NCBI GenBank assembly: GCA_949318235.1
Contig: OX439127.1
Span: 5,026,436-5,090,435, forward strand
Reading direction: 5' to 3'
Length of the DNA stretch: 64,000 nucleotides
From: Ecdyonurus torrentis
Lineage: Eukaryota > Arthropoda > Insecta > Ephemeroptera > Heptageniidae
The notes under the pieces were generated by a model. The model ran no database searches. It worked only from the letters and a program-made list of their open reading frames with translations, and was not told the origin of the DNA. A program made the translations under genes and the position numbers. Positions 36,702 through 46,129 of the stretch are shown here, piece by piece. How positions within the stretch are numbered: position 1 is the first letter of the stretch; every line of letters begins with the position of its first letter.

Positions 36702-38414
36702 GGGTGAAAGTTGAAAACAAGTTGGTGTCAAAAGTCTTGAAATTTTATAATTCATGCTCATTTTTACTCTAATTTAAAAAAAAAGAGCTACTGTTTTTTT
36801 TTTTTTTTTTTAGCTGTTTGAAAAAAAAAATTGTGGGTTTTTTTGGGTCGTTTTTTTTTTTTTTTTTTTAATGGAACCCTGGGCTTCATTGCTAGTATTG
36901 ATTTGTAATTGTTTGACTTGTGTGTTCCAGGTGATGCTGCAAAGACTGGCTGGAGTGAAGAACGTAGTACGAGGCAAACCATTGTTACAAGTGTTGCTGA
37001 GGCTGTTCTTGCTCTGTGCTAAGGTAAACACCAACTAAACTGATTGATTGTGGTAACATAATTGGTTTTAAAGTCACAGACACTGAATTTTCTGAAGTTA
37101 TGCTTAATCCACTATTTAGTACTACTATTTATGAAAATAATTGTAAATTTCGCATGGAGACAGCTAGTGCTCCTTTTCCTTTTAATTAAAAAAAAATTAA
37201 ATCAGAGTTTACCACGCCCCCTTATATACTCCGCTTCACGTATCTTCAGAACAGTCTCACGCTATTTGGTCACTTTTGGTGGACAAAATTACATTAACAG
37301 TTATTGCCACTTCATACAAGGTAATACCTGTTTGTCATTTTGACCATAGAATGTGGTTGAGTGCTGATTAAAGCTAAAAACTTACATGAATTGAAGTATA
37401 AAAGTCAGCTGATTGAACTTTAATGTAATGTTTAAATTAGAAGGAATAGTCGAATCAGCTTTTAACAACTTGTGAAATTGTTTTTGTACCTAATAGATTC
37501 TAAAAAATCAAGGTGTCTGTGGGTCTTTAATATGTTATCAAGTAGGAAAAAATCTTACGTTTTATCGGGTTTGGTTTATAAAATTAAAAATAAGTAGGAC
37601 CATAATTCTTTAAAAATAGTAATATGCCACTTAATTAATGCTGTAATAATTGATGCTGTAATGTATAAGAAAATAATAATAAAAACGGGGAGAATTCTAT
37701 AATAATATTGGCATTGAAAAAGTAATCATATTCTCCTATATGTATTTGATGAAAAATAGTGTTTTGAGTAAAATCAATCAAATATGTAAAAGACAGAACT
37801 TTTTTTTCGTTTTTTAAATAGCCTACTTAACTTTTTGCTGGTGATATATTTTTTTCTTTCTTTCTTCTTGCTAAAATTATAAATTCATTAAGGTAATAAA
37901 ATTTTGTTATTTAATGTTTTATGAGCAAAATAATTCATGTATCTCTATGTGATCCAACTGAAAAAAAAATGCATTTCTCCCCTCTTCTCTATTTTAAAAT
38001 GCCGACTGGGTGATCTGTACTAGGCAATGTAGTTGAAACCCTGTATACTGTCCGATTATCACCAAGAAAATGGTATCACTACTATCTTTCTATACCATAA
38101 ATGTATCAGCTAGCTATTAAGTTACTACAACATGTTTCCCTATGGTGTTTCCTCCACAGGTGCGCAGTAACCAAGAACGCAACTAGCCCACCCTGACCTA
38201 GGAGCTATAGGAGTTCTCCTAGGAACTGCACAACTATGCCTAGCTGCAGGTAAATCTGCAGATCCAAGACTGACGGAGCAAATCCTCGACATCTTGGAGA
38301 CAATTCTAACCATCGCAGCTGCTCAACCTCTGCAGAACTTCTTAGAGTTGTCGAGGACTTTCGGTGGACCTGAGCATATTCAAGCTTTGCTTGCCTGTGC
38401 TACCCCTGTACCTG
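26694..38414 (+). CDS. UBR4: UBR4 (E3 ligase / N-recognin), partial and internally deleted
   Basis: Exons at 26694-26808, 27711-27903, 32174-32595, 33937-34029, 34314-34490, 35219-35416, 36931-37023 and 38160-38414, all with GT..AG borders and mostly compatible phases. UBR4 (POE/pushover in flies) is a giant (about 5,000-residue) ubiquitin ligase of the Arg/N-degron pathway that binds destabilising N-termini through its UBR box. The first four exons cover the acidic stretch, the UBR box and the part just after it; the next four cover a C-terminal region near the end of the protein. The roughly 2,600 residues that normally lie between are absent although only 284 bp separate the flanking exons. 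Exons 33937 and 38160 each contain a one-base shift, and the final ~600 residues and the N-terminal third are not in the window. It may be a deleted pseudogene, an assembly join of distant parts, or (least likely) a short isoform. Confidence 0.75.
27423..27640. repeat. (CCTTT)n pentanucleotide microsatellite
   Basis: More than thirty CCTTT units with a few variants, in a UBR4 intron just before an exon. Long frames on both strands (Phe/Leu/Ser-rich or Lys/Glu/Gly-rich) are created by the repeat. Confidence 0.97.
27711..27903 (+). CDS. UBR4: UBR4 exon, acidic segment and entry to the UBR box
   Basis: Acceptor GTGTTCCAG, donor GTCAGTACC. Reads '[20 protein letters not shown]' then '[20 protein letters not shown]' and ends within the Trp codon TG|G that continues as 'YHC' in the next exon. 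The invariant '[19 protein letters not shown]' identifies UBR4 and begins the zinc-binding UBR box. Confidence 0.93.
28151..28195 (+). ncRNA. Hammerhead ribozyme 4 (different stem sequences)
   Basis: Stem I GCCAUG (28151-28156) pairs perfectly with CAUGGC (28190-28195). Core CUGAUGA 28157-28163; stem II GUCC / loop CAGUAA / GGAC 28164-28177; GAAA 28178-28181; stem III A-U and C-G closing AGCU ('ACAGCUGU', itself palindromic); GUC ends at 28189, the predicted cleavage site. Outside an internal loop, CUCU and AGAG again extend stem I, as in the other three. Compensatory differences in stem I and the loops, with the catalytic core unchanged, are strong evidence for a selected RNA. Confidence 0.93.
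29699..29785. repeat. (TA)n microsatellite
   Basis: Interrupted TA repeat inside the hammerhead-bearing long-inverted-repeat element. Confidence 0.9.
30561..30879 (-). mobile_element. MITE 'AGGGAGTAGGGTA' copy 2, reversed
   Basis: Same family as 24808-25167, opposite orientation, with the conserved block about 'GGTGTAACGCTTAGCTACAC' inverted relative to the others. Confidence 0.8.
30902..31891. mobile_element. 990-bp TA-flanked TIR element
   Basis: Left end TA-GGGGGAACTGGGGCAATA, right end TATTGCCCCAGTTCCCCC-TA; TIRs about 30 bp. Internal 'GGGGCAATA' motifs recur (31271, 31297). No transposase frame. Confidence 0.85.
32174..32595 (+). CDS. UBR4: UBR4 UBR-box exon
   Basis: Acceptor TTCCACAG, donor GTGAGTGAA. 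With the previous exon it gives the UBR box: '[16 protein letters not shown]', '[20 protein letters not shown]', '[19 protein letters not shown]'. The Cys and His ligands of the three zinc sites are all present (C-x2-C, C-x2-C, C-H-x2-H, C-D-C-G), so this domain could fold and bind N-degrons. It is followed by a Ser/Pro-rich linker and a helical segment ('[20 protein letters not shown]'). The exon is fully open and unshifted. Confidence 0.95.
32607..33010. mobile_element. 404-bp TIR element 11 bp after the UBR-box exon
   Basis: Ends CTATAGTAACTAAAAG and its inverse (CTTTATAGTTACTATAG), flanked by TGAATA on both sides (32601-32606, 33011-33016). It lies just inside the intron, so the donor site was spared. 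Confidence 0.75.
33937..34029 (+). pseudogene. UBR4: UBR4 exon after the UBR box, frameshifted
   Basis: Acceptor TTGTTTCAG, donor GTGAGTTAA. In phase with the UBR-box exon it reads '[20 protein letters not shown]', matching the segment following the UBR box in UBR4. The frame then runs to TAA at 34020; a one-base shift near 33997 would give 'FSQFIKEQ' to the exon end, in phase with the next exon. The exon's second half does not resemble what should follow here, so it may be where two distant parts of the gene are joined. Confidence 0.65.
34314..34490 (+). CDS. UBR4: UBR4 C-terminal-region exon
   Basis: Reads '[20 protein letters not shown]' then '[20 protein letters not shown]' and '[17 protein letters not shown]', nearly invariant in UBR4 proteins but normally about 2,600 residues C-terminal to the UBR box. 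Acceptor GTTACCAG, donor GTAAGTATT; 59 codons, phase 0 on both sides. Confidence 0.93.
34660..35200. mobile_element. MITE half-copies split by a SINE
   Basis: The left piece ('CCCTTGTCAACTTAC', 'TTTATCATTTAGAATACTA') and the right piece ('TATTATCCATGAATTAGACAC') are the two halves of one arm of the element seen whole at 46312-46712. The SINE at 34717-35102 lies between them. Confidence 0.7.
34717..35102 (+). mobile_element. tRNA-derived SINE, complete with target duplication
   Basis: tRNA-like head with A box (GTGGTCTAGTGGATGCG) and B box (GGGTTCGATTCCCGG), a body of about 280 bp, and a short A/T-rich (TAA) tail. Flanked by ATAATTACCATA at 34705-34716 and 35103-35114. The intact pol III boxes and clean target duplication suggest a fairly recent insertion. 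SINEs of this kind rely on a partner LINE. Confidence 0.9.
35219..35416 (+). CDS. UBR4: UBR4 C-terminal-region exon
   Basis: Reads '[20 protein letters not shown]' and '[20 protein letters not shown]', matching the segment directly after the previous exon in UBR4, ending '[15 protein letters not shown]'. 66 codons, phase 0, good splice sites (TTTGCCAG; GTGAGTTTG). Confidence 0.93.
35553..35980. mobile_element. MITE family 'GCACTGGTCTTACCATAGTG', fullest copy
   Basis: Ends are inverted: 'GCACTGGTCTTACCATAGTG' with AAGAGAGTCCCAT at the left and ATGGGACTC, 'TACTATGGTAAGGCCTGCGC' at the right; 'GCTAGCA' blocks are inside both arms. A G-run is at 35770-35787. Related pieces: 17935, 18870, 22240, 38473, 39290. 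Confidence 0.75.
35981..36930. other. Intronic low-complexity stretch
   Basis: A-runs and T-runs (notably 36658-36699 and 36850-36869) and AT-rich sequence between UBR4 exons; no gene. Confidence 0.6.
36931..37023 (+). CDS. UBR4: UBR4 C-terminal-region exon
   Basis: 31 codons reading '[20 protein letters not shown]' and '[11 protein letters not shown]', in the same order as UBR4 ('MLNRLAGI', then the 'LLKLFSYCVK' helix). Phase 0; splice sites GTGTTCCAG and GTAAACACC. Confidence 0.85.
37062..37420 (+). repeat. Dispersed repeat (three copies in window)
   Basis: Shares 'CTTCACGTATCTTCAGAAC', 'CTATTTGGTCACTTTTGGTG' and 'GCTGATTAAAGCTAAAAACT' with 44450-44800, and its left part with 53169-53285. 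Same orientation in all. Confidence 0.85.
37421..38159. other. AT-rich intron
   Basis: Between UBR4 exons; nothing recognisable. Confidence 0.6.
38160..38414 (+). pseudogene. UBR4: UBR4 C-terminal-region exon, one-base frameshift
   Basis: Begins 'VRSNQER' in phase with the previous exon and hits TAG at 38184. From 38180, one base out of phase, it reads '[20 protein letters not shown]', '[20 protein letters not shown]', '[14 protein letters not shown]' to the donor GTGAGTAGT. A single missing base near 38178 explains this. It matches the UBR4 segment around 'LNVMLGTLNLAL ... VAEQVLSIME'. No later UBR4 exon follows. Confidence 0.8.
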
Positions 38415-38516
38415 GTGAGTAGTCATGTTTACTTTAGAGTTCTAGTCTAACAAGAAAGGTAAAGATAGGAGAAAACAGTGCCAGCCTTACCATAGTGAAG
38501 AGAGTCCCATCGCTAG

Positions 38517-38549
<33 letters not shown>

Positions 38550-39446
38550 ACTGTGTATGCTGGGGACATTGCTCTAACTTTGCAAAGCTTTGTCAAAAAA
38601 AACATTGTCAACCCTTAATTTTTTGTTTTTATGAATGATACATTTACAAGCAAAGAGAAAAAGAAAGAAAGAAAAAATAAAAAAATAAAAAAAAAATCTA
38701 ACTCAATTTATTTATTCTTTTGTTTATTTAAAAAAAATTTTATATCCTATTTTAACTTTAGATATTTGAAGCTAGGAGTCTATTTAATTAAATATTGGTT
38801 TTGATCAAATTTCAGAATTGTTGTTTTTTTCAGCTTTTAGTCACAAATTTTAAAAAATGACTGTTTTTCAGCATTTTGCAAATAGTAAAACCAGGCATAA
38901 ACATTTATATCTAGTTCTGGTCTTTTAATTTTGAGCAAAGCTATTTTTTATCAAAAAAAAAAAAAGAAAGAAAAAGAAAAAAAAAGTAGATAGGGTGGTT
39001 GAGAGAAAGGAAGAGAAGGAGGGAAATATAAGCTAGATATGCAAACTTTAAAAGATTAAAGTAAGGGAAGCTTGGTGAAAATTTTGCTACCAAAGAGATA
39101 AAAGAAAAATATTTAAAAAACAAAAAGTAATAAATAAATAAAAATAGGTAGGTTTTAGGCACTAAACTCCAAGAAAAATGGAGTTTGTTTTTACCTTCAA
39201 TAGTCCTTTCAAACTTTGGAGAGAAACTGAATGAATTTCAATCAGTAAAGGCAGAAGAAGGCAAAATACACTCCATATCTCTTGGAGTTTGATGTTAAAA
39301 GCTATTCCAACATGTAATTTTTTATCTAGCAAAATTTTTACCCAGCTATGCGACTCTCTTCACTATGGTAGATTGACTGATAAAAAACAAGTGTTTTGAA
39401 GCTGACTATAAGTGATGTTGCTCACATCCACTTCCATTTTGATGTA

Positions 39447-39568
39447 CAGCTCTGGCCAAAAGTTAGAGAAGGGGGCAGCGGCGGCCGCTGCGTTTTCTCG
39501 TTAAGATGACATAGTGTGGTTGCGGGTTGCCTATATGCAAATTGTTCTCAAACTTTTGGCCAGAGCTG
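39447..39568. mobile_element. MITE 'CAGCTCTGG' copy 3
   Basis: TIRs as in the other copies with TA flanks; lies inside the right segmental-duplication copy. Confidence 0.9.
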
Positions 39569-40193
39569 TACATACTGCGCATGCATAGTAAGTAGAAGTA
39601 GAAGTGACTAACATTGCTTACAATAAGTCAGCCTCAAGTCAGGTGTTCCTTTATTAGTCAATACTGGTTTCTCCTATTGTTTTTCTTTCAAATTTATCAT
39701 AATTAAAGAAGTGGTCTATTTTCCTTCATATATGTTATTTATTATTATAATAACAATAAGTTTTAAAATAAATCTAGAAAATAGTTGATTGAGATTAGAG
39801 CTCATTGAATTGAATATTAAAAAAATATATATGATTTACTATTGATATAGTAAATTGGGTCTAGAGGGACCAAATATTTTAGCATGAACTAGTTAAAGTA
39901 GATGTTAATTAATTAGCCATTATTATTATTATAATTATGACTAAAATTCAAAGGTACAACTGTTTCAATCTAAGACTGGACCAAATCAAAGCAACTGGTT
40001 GAAATTTTTTTAGTAGAAGCTCATTCTTAGTAAAATACGAGATAAAATATGTAAGTTGCCTCAACTATTTACCATCAGTTTGAAAGGTAAACTTTGCACA
40101 AACATTTGCTATTTTGATAAAATTATGTCTGAAAACATTTTTTTTTTTACATTTTCTAGATTTTAAAATTCTGATTGCTTAATTTGGATTAAA

Positions 40194-40463
40194 GGAGTAG
40201 GGTACCGACCTTATATCTCAAAAATCTAGAAATGTTTTGGGTTTAAATTTGGTGTCATTGTGTAGCTAAGAGTCACATCTAGCCGTAATAAAAACTTCAA
40301 GATGTTTGACCGTTCCGAAAAAAGAAAAAATTATGGAAATTAACATTGGGCCTTATGGGCTTAAGATTTCAAAAAGTTGTATAAAATTAATTTGCACTGT
40401 GACCTCCCAAAATTGTTATATATTTGAAATTGTCTTGAGCTGTAGCATCATTGTGCAAATTTC

Positions 40464-40497
<34 letters not shown>

Positions 40498-40541
40498 AGA
40501 AAAGTTTGAGTCTAATGGCTGATGTCAATACCCTACTCCCT
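40194..40541 (+). mobile_element. MITE 'AGGGAGTAGGGTA' copy 3
   Basis: Counterpart of 24808-25167 within the duplicated segment, with a T-run inside. Confidence 0.85.
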
Positions 40542-40739
40542 AAATATGCTTTACCTTATTCTAATGGAAAAAATTATCCATATTTTGACATAAAACTAAC
40601 ATCAATATTGTAATTTCATAACTATGCAAATTGCGGCATTTAGTTCCTGGCCTGTACAACATAAATTAAGATCTCCTCCCCCAGTTTATGTAACGCTACG
40701 GAACTGTTTCGGGCATATTTAAATATCTCGGTAGTATGT

Positions 40740-41870
40740 CTGAAATGCAGGGTTTAAAAAAACCTTTTTTTTTTTTTTTTTTGTTGTTGTTTTTTCTTCC
40801 GAAAAAACGCACTACATGTTTTTTTTGGGGATTTTTTGGAAAAAAACCTGAAGAAAAAGCGGATTTTTTGGGGTTTATCAGGGTTATTTCAAAAAAATCT
40901 GGGTTTTATCTTTTTTTTTTTTATTTGAGTCTGTAAAAAATATTGATCATAAAATACACAAATGCTGGAAATATTTTTAACAAAGATATTAAACTAAAAT
41001 AACCATATAACTTCTTTTTTATTTTTATTTTATTTATTTTTTTGCTATCAATTTATTTTAATAAATAATAATACTCTGACCAACAAACTAAAGTATCTGT
41101 CACTTTGATTGACAATACCTTGAAAAAAATTAGGGTAACCTTGGTGTATATCATCTCACTCAAGCAGGTAGGACCTGTGTTGCTTGCGAGGCTTGGTTTT
41201 TAACAATAAGTTAACCTTTGATACCCGTCACATTAAAAAAGTATAGTTTAGCACTGTGTCAATAGCCATCAATAATTAAAGACTAAATTATTGCAGAAAC
41301 GTATTATTATGATTAAAAGTTGAAAACGTGTCATTCTTAAATTAAATCATGAAATGCAAATTTTGCAAACCAGGAAAAAAAAAAAAAAAGAGTGTTGTCT
41401 CTCTCTCTCTCTCTCTCTCTCTTTTTGCAACCATGGCTGCATGTTAAAACTAAATTTATGTACCTGCACTTTAGTAGTTGGTCAGAGTATTATTATTTGG
41501 TTGAGATATTTATAAAATATAAAAGACTGATCTATGATATTTCATGGTCTGTGTTTCTTCAGGTCTTGGGATTTGAGGTATCTGTTGACCATCACCATTA
41601 TTTAAATTTTTAATTAATGAAATGATGTACAGCCAGACATTTAAAAACTCTACGCAATCAATGTACTGTTTAAACAATAAATATAATGATTCCATATTAA
41701 AAAGTATGCATTGTAAGCAAAGTTAAAATTGTAAATTAAACCATTTTTCTTTGCTTTTAGTCATTTTTTTAAGAAGTGGGTTTTTTCAGGTTTTTTCAAG
41801 ATTTTTTTTTTTTCTTCGAAAAAAGCCAATTTTTTTTGGGGGGGGGGGGCTGGGCAAAATAGTCGAAACC
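40740..41870. other. Block present only in the right duplicate
   Basis: T-runs, G-runs and repeated 'GGGTTTTTTC' or 'GGAAAAAA'-like motifs at both ends (40750-40920 and 41755-41860), with a (TC)n at 41396-41422. The ends look loosely alike, suggesting an inserted degenerate element. No gene recognised. Confidence 0.4.
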
Positions 41871-42126
41871 CTGCTTAAATGTCAGATAATATTTTCACTT
41901 CAATGTTGTAGTAATTTCTATTTAATTTTTAAACATACTTATATTAATTAGCGTGTGTTAATTTACAAATGTGATATAGGTATTTTCCATATAAAACTGT
42001 AAATTTCAACTAAAACAGGCAAAAAATTAGGTTTTCTATTTACCAATTTCAATTTTCAGAATTGTAATGATTTTTTTTTTATCTGTGTACAGGTGCTGCA
42101 ACAACACACTGGACTATGTGTTGTAG

Positions 42127-43073
42127 ACTATGGTACATCATAGGGGAATCCCCAACAGACAAAGATCTCGAGGTACACATGCAGTACAACAAGAGCCCAG
42201 TCTTCTTCAAATTGAACCCCGGTGCTCGTAGTGTCGTTGACCTGCCAGTCACGGTGTACGAGAGCGTTATTGACCTTGTGGCCGGAGAGGCGACGATGTT
42301 GTTGTTTGTTGAGCTGCCGTACACCTTGGCGACAGAGGAAGCTGAGCGTATCGAAGTAAACCACGTGGCTAGGATGTCTGCGAGTGACTGTGCCGAGTGT
42401 TCTCTGGGTATGTAGCAGTGTCTTGTCTAACGTTCTCACTTGTTAGCGTGTTTGTGAGAAAACTACTACACTGTGAGGTGACAAATATTTAAATATGGTG
42501 TACTAGACATACTTTAACGTGTTTTTAAGACAGTAAAATGTACTAGTAATTTAACATTGTAAAAGCCTCTTCTTAGAGTGTTTGTGAGAAAACTACTGCA
42601 CTGTGAGGTCACAAATATTTAATATTTATTAAATATTTTTATTTATATGTGTTTTTAGACAGTAAAATGCACTAACTGTAATTTAACATTGTAGAAACCT
42701 CTTGTTAGTGTGTTTGTGAGAAAACTATACTGCACTGAGGACACAAATATTTAAATGTGGAATACTGTACTAGACACTTTGACATGTTTTAAGACAGTAA
42801 ATTGCACTAATTTAACATTGCAAAACTCTCTTGTTAGTGTGTTTGTGAGAAAACTACTAAATTTTGCTGATGTTTTCAGTTGCTGAACACCTGACTGCCC
42901 AGCACAGTGCTATCAAGATGCTCCACAGCAGATTACGCCTTGCTGCTGCAGTACGCTAGAGCAGTGCAAGCAGGAGAACTGCCACCTCGCCAGTATGTGA
43001 GAGACGCTTACACTCGCTGAGCCACCACCTGTCTGTCATTGACTCAGAGAGCTTCAGAGCAGATTTCTATAAC
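42127..43073 (+). CDS. CSN6: CSN6, COP9 signalosome subunit 6, partial and shifted
   Basis: Exons 42127-42407 and 42880-43073. CSN6 is the non-catalytic MPN subunit that pairs with CSN5 in the complex removing NEDD8 from cullins. Exon 1 reads '[20 protein letters not shown]', '[20 protein letters not shown]', '[15 protein letters not shown]', '[19 protein letters not shown]', a close match to the second half of the CSN6 MPN domain. The junction CTG G|TT is in phase and exon 2 continues '[20 protein letters not shown]'. It then hits a TAG; frame changes give '[19 protein letters not shown]' and '[17 protein letters not shown]', both expected in order. So exon 2 carries two shifts. Acceptor of exon 1 may be 42126 (TGTTGTAG). 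The N-terminal MPN half and the C-terminal exon are not found. Indel errors or a pseudogene are both possible. Confidence 0.85.
42420..42870 (+). repeat. ~115-bp tandem repeat, about four copies, in the CSN6 intron
   Basis: Each unit has 'GTGTTTGTGAGAAAACTAC', 'GAGGTCACAAATATTTAA' and 'TTTAACATTG'. It fills almost the whole intron. The same unit is at 12130-12345. Confidence 0.9.
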
Positions 43074-43424
43074 GTAAGTCATACCTGCACCTTGCAAATA
43101 AACAACCTAGCCTGTACTAAAAACTAGTTCCAACCCTCAATCAAAGCCTTATTCTAACTCTTAATAAGCTCGAAGAATATGAGAAAAATTTGTTCAGTTG
43201 AAATAAACTTTTTTTATGTGAAACATTAGGAGAAATGATGTTTCCCCAATGCTGGACAATGCATCAGGCACTACAAACATTGTGACAAAGTGCAAGGATG
43301 TGCAAGGGGTCTATATTGTAGCTTCCATTATATTGGGTTGGCATATTGTATCCTGGTCTTGGGTACTTAGAAGTGATGTGCCGGATTACTTCCATACGTG
43401 ACAATACTTTATAGGATAAGTTAT

Positions 43425-43680
43425 CCTCAAAAATGTAATAAAAAAATAATAATTGGGGGGTCAACATGCTAGATTTTAAATTATGATTTTTTAAAGTTTT
43501 GTCCCATAAGAGCCCATGTTAATTTAAATAAATATTTGTCTCTTATCTGATGGTCATGGGTTCTGAAAATTTAATCTTAAGTATATAGCTAACAAATGTT
43601 ATCATAAAGTCAAGCAGTTGTGTTTTTAAAATTTGCGAGATATAAGACAAAAATAAAATCCTTAAAGGCATAGAAAGCAT
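43425..43680 (+). repeat. Dispersed repeat, copy 1 of 3
   Basis: Shares 'GTCCCATAAGAGCCCATGTT', 'CTGATGGTCATGGGTTCTGA' and following sequence with 48640-48930 and 60845-61140. Confidence 0.8.
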
Positions 43681-44215
43681 GAAAACATAAGCATTTATAT
43701 CACAAAACACTTGATAGGACTTACATAAATAACGTTAGTTGGTCTCAAAACCCAACTGTAGCGCCGTAGCAGTGATCAGAAAATTTTCATTTATGCAACC
43801 CGCACAACATTTTCATACTAGATTTTGCCTGTTAATGACGTTGCATAAACAGGAATATTCACGCAAATTGCATACTTTAAAGTTTTTTCAAGCTCTTTTG
43901 TGGGGCTACATTAACATTCCGGTAAAAAATATCATCAGTTTTGTAGATCCCATTTTGTGTTTAGAACATATATGTTGTTTCAATGTTTTCTATGCCTTCA
44001 GCATCTCAAACTTTTCTATACTGTTGTCAATTCTTATTTTGTGTTTTACTTTCAGGTGATGCTCACATTTGAAAGCAAAAGTTGTGGAACATTCAGGAGG
44101 ACTTTGAAAACCAGGAGTCATAAGTCCATTTGCTTGATTTGTCCCCCATAGACGCTGCATGGCTTAACTAACTTTTCTCACCCAATATAATTTGCTATTA
44201 TACATACTGCAAATT
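43681..44215. other. No recognised gene
   Basis: A 106-residue frame at 43739-44059 has no recognisable domain; it is probably chance. Confidence 0.5.
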
Positions 44216-44219
44216 ATGT

Positions 44220-44374
44220 CACTTCTGTAGCCTCACAAAGTGGGTAGAAAACTTGTAAAGTAGACAACCTGTGCTACAATTTCTATTGTAGACCTGGATT
44301 TTCATGGCGTCATCAATTCCTAAAGTTGTATACTTTACAGTTTTTAACTACAGTTTGTGAGGCTACAGAAGTGT
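44220..44374. mobile_element. ~155-bp hairpin MITE
   Basis: TIRs CACTTCTGTAGCCTCACAAA and TTTGTGAGGCTACAGAAGTG. Related sequence at 45495-45650, 12370-12460 and 47085-47190. Confidence 0.8.
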
Positions 44375-44449
44375 TGAGGAAAATATTTTGTGTGTGGTAC
44401 CATTGAGGTCAGGATCTCTGTAAGATTAGCTTGTAAGTTTTGTTAGATT

Positions 44450-44800
44450 TATGTTAAAAGGTCACAGACACTAATTTTTTTGAAGTTGTGTTTAATCCAC
44501 TATTTATTATAGTACTACTATTTATAAAAATAATTGTAAATGTCGTTTGGAGCCGGTGCGCCTCTTCCTTTTAATTAAAAAATTAAATCAAAGTTTGCCA
44601 CACACCCTTATATATTCAGCTTCACGTATCTTCAGAACCGTCTCACGCTATTTGGTCACTTTTGGTGGCCAAAATTACATTAACAGGTATTGCCACTTCA
44701 TACAAGGCAATGTTGTTTGTCATTTTGACCATAAAATGCGGCTGAGTGCTGATTAAAGCTAAAAACTTACGTGAATCGAAGTATAAAAGTCAGCTAATCA
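44450..44800 (+). repeat. Dispersed repeat, second copy
   Basis: Same as 37062-37420. Confidence 0.85.
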
Positions 44801-46000
44801 TTTGCTTGGCCTAAGATACAATACATATATTTAGATAGATAAATACAGAGAAACTCCGCCCCCAAAACCAGAAAAGGCTAGTCAGCAATGTAAAAACGGT
44901 ATTCGTTGAGTAATTATATTATAAATATTTATAATCATGAATTTTAGTCAGCTAAATATTGCTAAATTATTACTTTACAATATAAAAATTTATGACAGCT
45001 TTTAATTTCTAATCACTTCAATTTACGGTTTAGAAATATTGAATGACTTCAGATTGCTTGTGCAACTTCATGGAAAAAAGGAACATTTTTTAATAACTTC
45101 TCATTTCAATTTGATATACTCTAAAAATCTTAATACAACGTAAAATAAAAGTTAAAGAATTGAAGTTTAACTACGTACCGTTCAATAAGGATCTACATCA
45201 TTGGAGACAGTGCACAAAAGCTCTGAAATCACTCAATTAACATTACAGGTATAGGAGCAGCCATTGTTAGGCCACGCTGAGGGGCACGGGGAACAGAAGG
45301 GGATATTATCTATCGATCAAACTTTAATTTAATATTTAAATTAAAAGGAATAGTCGCATAAGATTTTAAAAACTTGTGAAATTGTTTTTGTACTGTACCT
45401 AATAGATTCTATTTATGTAGCCTAAAAAAAAAAAAAAAAAAAAAAAAAGCTCTCAATGTTGCATGGCTTGATGTTGCTATTACATGTTTATGTCACTTCT
45501 GTAATGTCACAAACTGGGCACAAAACTTGTAAAGTAAGCAACCTGAGCTCTATTTTCTATTGTAGACCCCAAATTGATGACGTCATGACATCGTAAAAGT
45601 TGTCTATTCTACAGTTTTTTTTAGCCCAGTTTGAGAGGCTAAGTGACATTATGTGTGCAATGAGGATCTCAAACATTTTACTTTTTTTTATTTATTTTTA
45701 AAGCGTTCCTTTACTATAATGAGTGTGAACATTAGAAAGCTTAATAATGTGTTTGGATGTCTTCTTGAAGCAATAAATAACATTGCTCAGCATAGAAGAA
45801 ACTTTCATTATCTTTTAACTCAGATAAATGTTATTATTTTTCTAGATACTTTGCAAAACTTATTTAATGCTGTGGAAGTCATAGTAAACTTTTTTATTTA
45901 TCATTTATAATATTAGACTAAATGTTGTAATTAAGTTTGTCTTATTACATCCAGAAATTAGAAGTGAATACATTAATTTTGTATTTATGTTTTGTCTGAA
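44801..46000. other. Noncoding stretch with repeats
   Basis: Contains a poly(A) run near 45424-45448 and a relative of the 44220 MITE at 45495-45650. No gene. Confidence 0.5.
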
Positions 46001-46004
46001 ATGG

Positions 46005-46080
46005 TTCCCGTTGGATCACCAAAGTTAAGCAATATGTCAAGTTTGGTCAGTAATTTTGGATGGGTAAACTGTACAAAGAC
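46005..46080 (+). repeat. 5S rRNA-derived fragment (SINE3-like)
   Basis: Reads 'CCGTTGGATCACC', 'AAAGTTAAGCAA' and 'TGGTCAGTAATTTTGGATGG', the 3' half of a 5S rRNA including the internal A- and C-box region of the pol III promoter. Too diverged and truncated to be a 5S gene. Related copies on the minus strand at 56018-56233. Confidence 0.75.
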
Positions 46081-46129
46081 TAGTGACACACGTGGCTGTG
46101 CTGGCAGTTTGACCACTGCTTGCTAACAC

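Larger units (their letters stand above)
38797..42107 (+). repeat. Segmental duplication, right copy (S')
   Basis: Matches 21878-25757 (see there). After 42092 it continues for only about 17 bp of the BACK exon (GTGCTGCAACAACAC) before the sequence becomes CSN6. The hammerhead insertion is absent here. Confidence 0.85.

Noticed and set aside
36454..36982. Phe- and Lys-rich frames
   Set aside because: Homopolymer A/T runs in a UBR4 intron.
42079..42439. Minus-strand frames antisense to CSN6
   Set aside because: The plus frame matches CSN6 throughout; the antisense frames match nothing.
46005..46080. 5S rRNA gene
   Set aside because: Only the 3' half is present, with substitutions in the conserved core, and it shares a non-5S tail with other copies.
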